DNA of 64,000 nucleotides from JBBATK01 sp039810585 (GTDB lineage: Bacteria > Bacteroidota > Ignavibacteria > Kapaibacteriales > NICIL-2), in the NCBI GenBank assembly GCA_039810585.1, contig JBDHXF010000008.1:16227-80226 (forward strand), given 5' to 3'. The notes beneath the pieces are model-generated. The model saw only the letters and a program-made list of their open reading frames with translations. It was not told the origin of the DNA and made no database searches. The translations under genes were made by a program, and so were the position numbers. Of this stretch, positions 62,617 through 64,000 are shown one piece after another; within the stretch, counting starts at the first letter, position 1; the number at the start of each line of letters is the position of its first letter.

Positions 62617-63578
62617 GTGCCAAATCGTTCATTAGAAACTTCGTCTCCCGCATGCATGCCATGGATTGGTACATGCTCGGCATGTTGGTCATATACTCCG
62701 CGCTATGCCTGGTGTTTTGGTCGTCGATTCCAAATCGATGGTTTATCGTGTGCGAAAACCTTTGCATCGCGATTCTCAGTCTGCTGGTTATTCACTTCTT
62801 GAGCGGTCGATCACAGACTTGGATAAAGGTGATTCGAGAGTTTTATGTGCTTCCTTTTGTGTACCCGATGTACGCACAGACATTTCTTATCCTTCCCTAT
62901 GTGCGAAGCACACTGTATGACGCTCAGCTCGAATCGCTGGACCGGTGGATTTGTGGAGGGAATCCAACCTACATGATCGATCAATGGAGTAGTCCCTTAT
63001 TGACGGAGTACTTTCAAATTTGCTACGTGGCTTTCTTTTTTCTTCCCAGCATTCACGCCATCGTCTTGTTCAAACAACAGCGTTGGGAGGAATTCGAACA
63101 GTTCAGTCGTATGATTGTCTTCTCTTTCTTCGTCAGTTACATCGCGTACTTTGGATTTCCCGCCGTTGGACCGCGCTTTACCCTGCACAACTTTGCAACA
63201 ATGAACAGTGATCTTCCTGGCATGTGGGTTACCACCTTTCTGCGTCAGAGTGTGAATCAAGGAGGTGGTATTGTGCCTGGTCTGGCGCACCCCGAATTAT
63301 TGGTCAATCGAGATTGCATGCCCAGCGGTCACACCATGATGACCCTGGTGAATATCATTCTGGCGTGGAAATTCCGGACGAGCGGGAAGTGGTTCTTTAG
63401 CATTGTAGGAAGCAGTCTGATTGTAGCCACGCTGTACCTCCGTTACCACTACTTGGTGGATATTATCGCGGGCATTGTATGCGCCCTGCTCATGTTCGTG
63501 ATCGAACCCTGGGTCGAACGCCGATTGCATGCGGCAAGACTCGTTAGTGCGATGGATGAGCGCTTTAGCAAGAGCTAA
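62613..63578 (+). CDS. PAP2-superfamily membrane phosphatase/phosphotransferase
   Basis: 321 residues with about six TM helices. The PAP2 motifs are in CMPSGHTMM (PSGH) and LRYHYLVDIIAG (R-x-His-x3-Asp), with PAVGPRF as the likely first motif. The overall look is of the PAP2_3/inositolphosphotransferase-like group rather than plain undecaprenyl-pyrophosphatase. The substrate is probably a lipid phosphate on the periplasmic face; identity not known. Third in the HIT-rsmA-PAP2 coupled unit. Confidence 0.9.
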   Translation: MSAKSFIRNFVSRMHAMDWYMLGMLVIYSALCLVFWSSIPNRWFIVCENLCIAILSLLVIHFLSGRSQTWIKVIREFYVLPFVYPMYAQTFLILPYVRSTLYDAQLESLDRWICGGNPTYMIDQWSSPLLTEYFQICYVAFFFLPSIHAIVLFKQQRWEEFEQFSRMIVFSFFVSYIAYFGFPAVGPRFTLHNFATMNSDLPGMWVTTFLRQSVNQGGGIVPGLAHPELLVNRDCMPSGHTMMTLVNIILAWKFRTSGKWFFSIVGSSLIVATLYLRYHYLVDIIAGIVCALLMFVIEPWVERRLHAARLVSAMDERFSKS

Positions 63579-63730
63579 GGCCACATCAATTCATGTTTTT
63601 AGCCCCTTTTGCCGATACCTGAGAGAGGAAAAGCCTGAACCACGTCAAGCAGACTTGGCACATCTTTTTCTGTAATTCATGGGCTGGTGCGCAGCATCAG
63701 CATGTTTCATTGTTTTAGGCAGAGGTTTGC

Positions 63731-64000
63731 ATGGCAGAGGTTGCTGACGTTCGTGATATCGACGAAGCCGAACAACCGGCAAAAAAGGGTATGAAACTGC
63801 CCATTTTGATTGGATTGATTCTGGGAATCATCGTCGTTCAGGTAGGCATTGTCATGGCTGCCATTCGCTTCTTTGGTCCCTCGAGTGCCGGTGAAAAGGC
63901 CAAGGGAAGCACGGAAAAAGTGAGCGAGAAGTCAAAACATGACGATGGTGAAGAACCCGTTGATGAAGACGAAGCCAGCGGCTACGTGAAAAAGGTCGGC
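63731..64000 (+). CDS. Probable flagellar basal body-associated protein FliL, 3'-truncated
   Basis: 90 codons are visible to the window end, open to the last base. A charged N-terminus (residues 1-17), one TM helix (about 18-41, KLPILIGLILGIIVVQVGIV), then a highly charged segment (about 47-80) and the beginning of YVKKVG, which in FliL proteins starts the conserved periplasmic domain. ATG 63731 is preceded by an AGGCAGAGG stretch. The order and composition fit FliL, which modulates the flagellar motor, but other single-TM proteins are possible. Rest of the gene lies outside the window. Confidence 0.5.
   Translation, partial: MAEVADVRDIDEAEQPAKKGMKLPILIGLILGIIVVQVGIVMAAIRFFGPSSAGEKAKGSTEKVSEKSKHDDGEEPVDEDEASGYVKKVG

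Noticed and set aside
1..64000. tRNA, rRNA, CRISPR, insertion sequence or prophage
   Set aside because: No T-loop signature, rRNA-like conserved block, evenly spaced direct repeats with unique spacers, transposase motif or integrase motif was seen in any intergenic segment on either strand; weak degenerate RNAs could still be missed without a covariance search.

Overview
The window looks like a chromosomal segment from the Bacteroidota/Chlorobiota side of the bacterial tree, most probably an Ignavibacteria/Kapabacteria-like lineage. No rRNA is present, so this rests on gene content. The content includes large secreted proteins with Ig-like, choice-of-anchor-D and IgGFc-binding-type domains ending in type IX secretion (T9SS) sorting-like tails, an OstA-like exported protein, DUF5683, DUF4197 and DUF4919-like proteins, a WD40-like/OmpA lipid-peptidoglycan type protein and MenA. 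Gram-negative envelope functions are clear (WaaA, Lgt, beta-barrels). Several starts carry good Shine-Dalgarno sequences (GGAGG type), unlike classical Bacteroidia, while others carry none. A probable FliL start at the right edge suggests flagella in a lineage that also exports T9SS-type proteins.

Layout. 1-3.4 kb: 5'-truncated rmlB, an exported orphan and a nucleotide-sugar dehydrogenase (surface polysaccharide precursors). 3.8-6.0 kb: an exported DUF4919-like protein and a convergent beta-propeller protein. 6.2-16.3 kb, minus strand: the classical rimP-nusA-infB-rbfA-truB-ribF-rpsO-pnp translation/RNA operon, ended by a strong terminator. 16.5-19.5 kb: a histidine kinase and its OmpR-type regulator. 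19.7-27.8 kb, minus strand: two giant secreted proteins. 28.4-34.1 kb: an island of orphan envelope genes (beta-barrel, a disordered ORF, two membrane-anchored proteins resembling thioredoxins without active-site cysteines, a cysteine-cluster exported protein) interrupted by degenerate low-complexity repeats; this is the least conventional part of the window.

34.5-46.1 kb: HDOD-lgt; waaA with an enoyl-CoA hydratase; a membrane protein overlapping a phosphodiester-glycosidase gene; an operon menA-CPBP protease-MDR oxidoreductase preceded by a perfect 16-bp TetR-type palindrome; DUF4197; then ftsB-like, a RidA homologue whose best start gives a lipoprotein, and DUF5683 in one overlapping operon. 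46.1-54.3 kb: OmpA-type protein and mfd on the minus strand, diverging from an Rrf2-family Fe-S regulator with a cytochrome c; uspA; a small membrane protein; hflX. 54.4-64 kb, plus strand: OstA-like protein, a giant IgGFc-binding/choice-of-anchor-D protein coupled to a beta-barrel, HIT-rsmA-PAP2 with ATGA overlaps, and the start of a probable fliL.

Most genes are ordinary housekeeping. The most original material is (i) the 31.1-33.8 kb pseudo-thioredoxin/cysteine-cluster locus with its repeats, (ii) the putative lipoprotein RidA, (iii) two putative operator systems (43.6 kb palindrome, 51.0 kb inverted repeats) and (iv) the cysteine pairs in the anchor-D repeats. No tRNA, rRNA, CRISPR array, insertion sequence or prophage was recognised. 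All family assignments were made by reading motifs, without database search.
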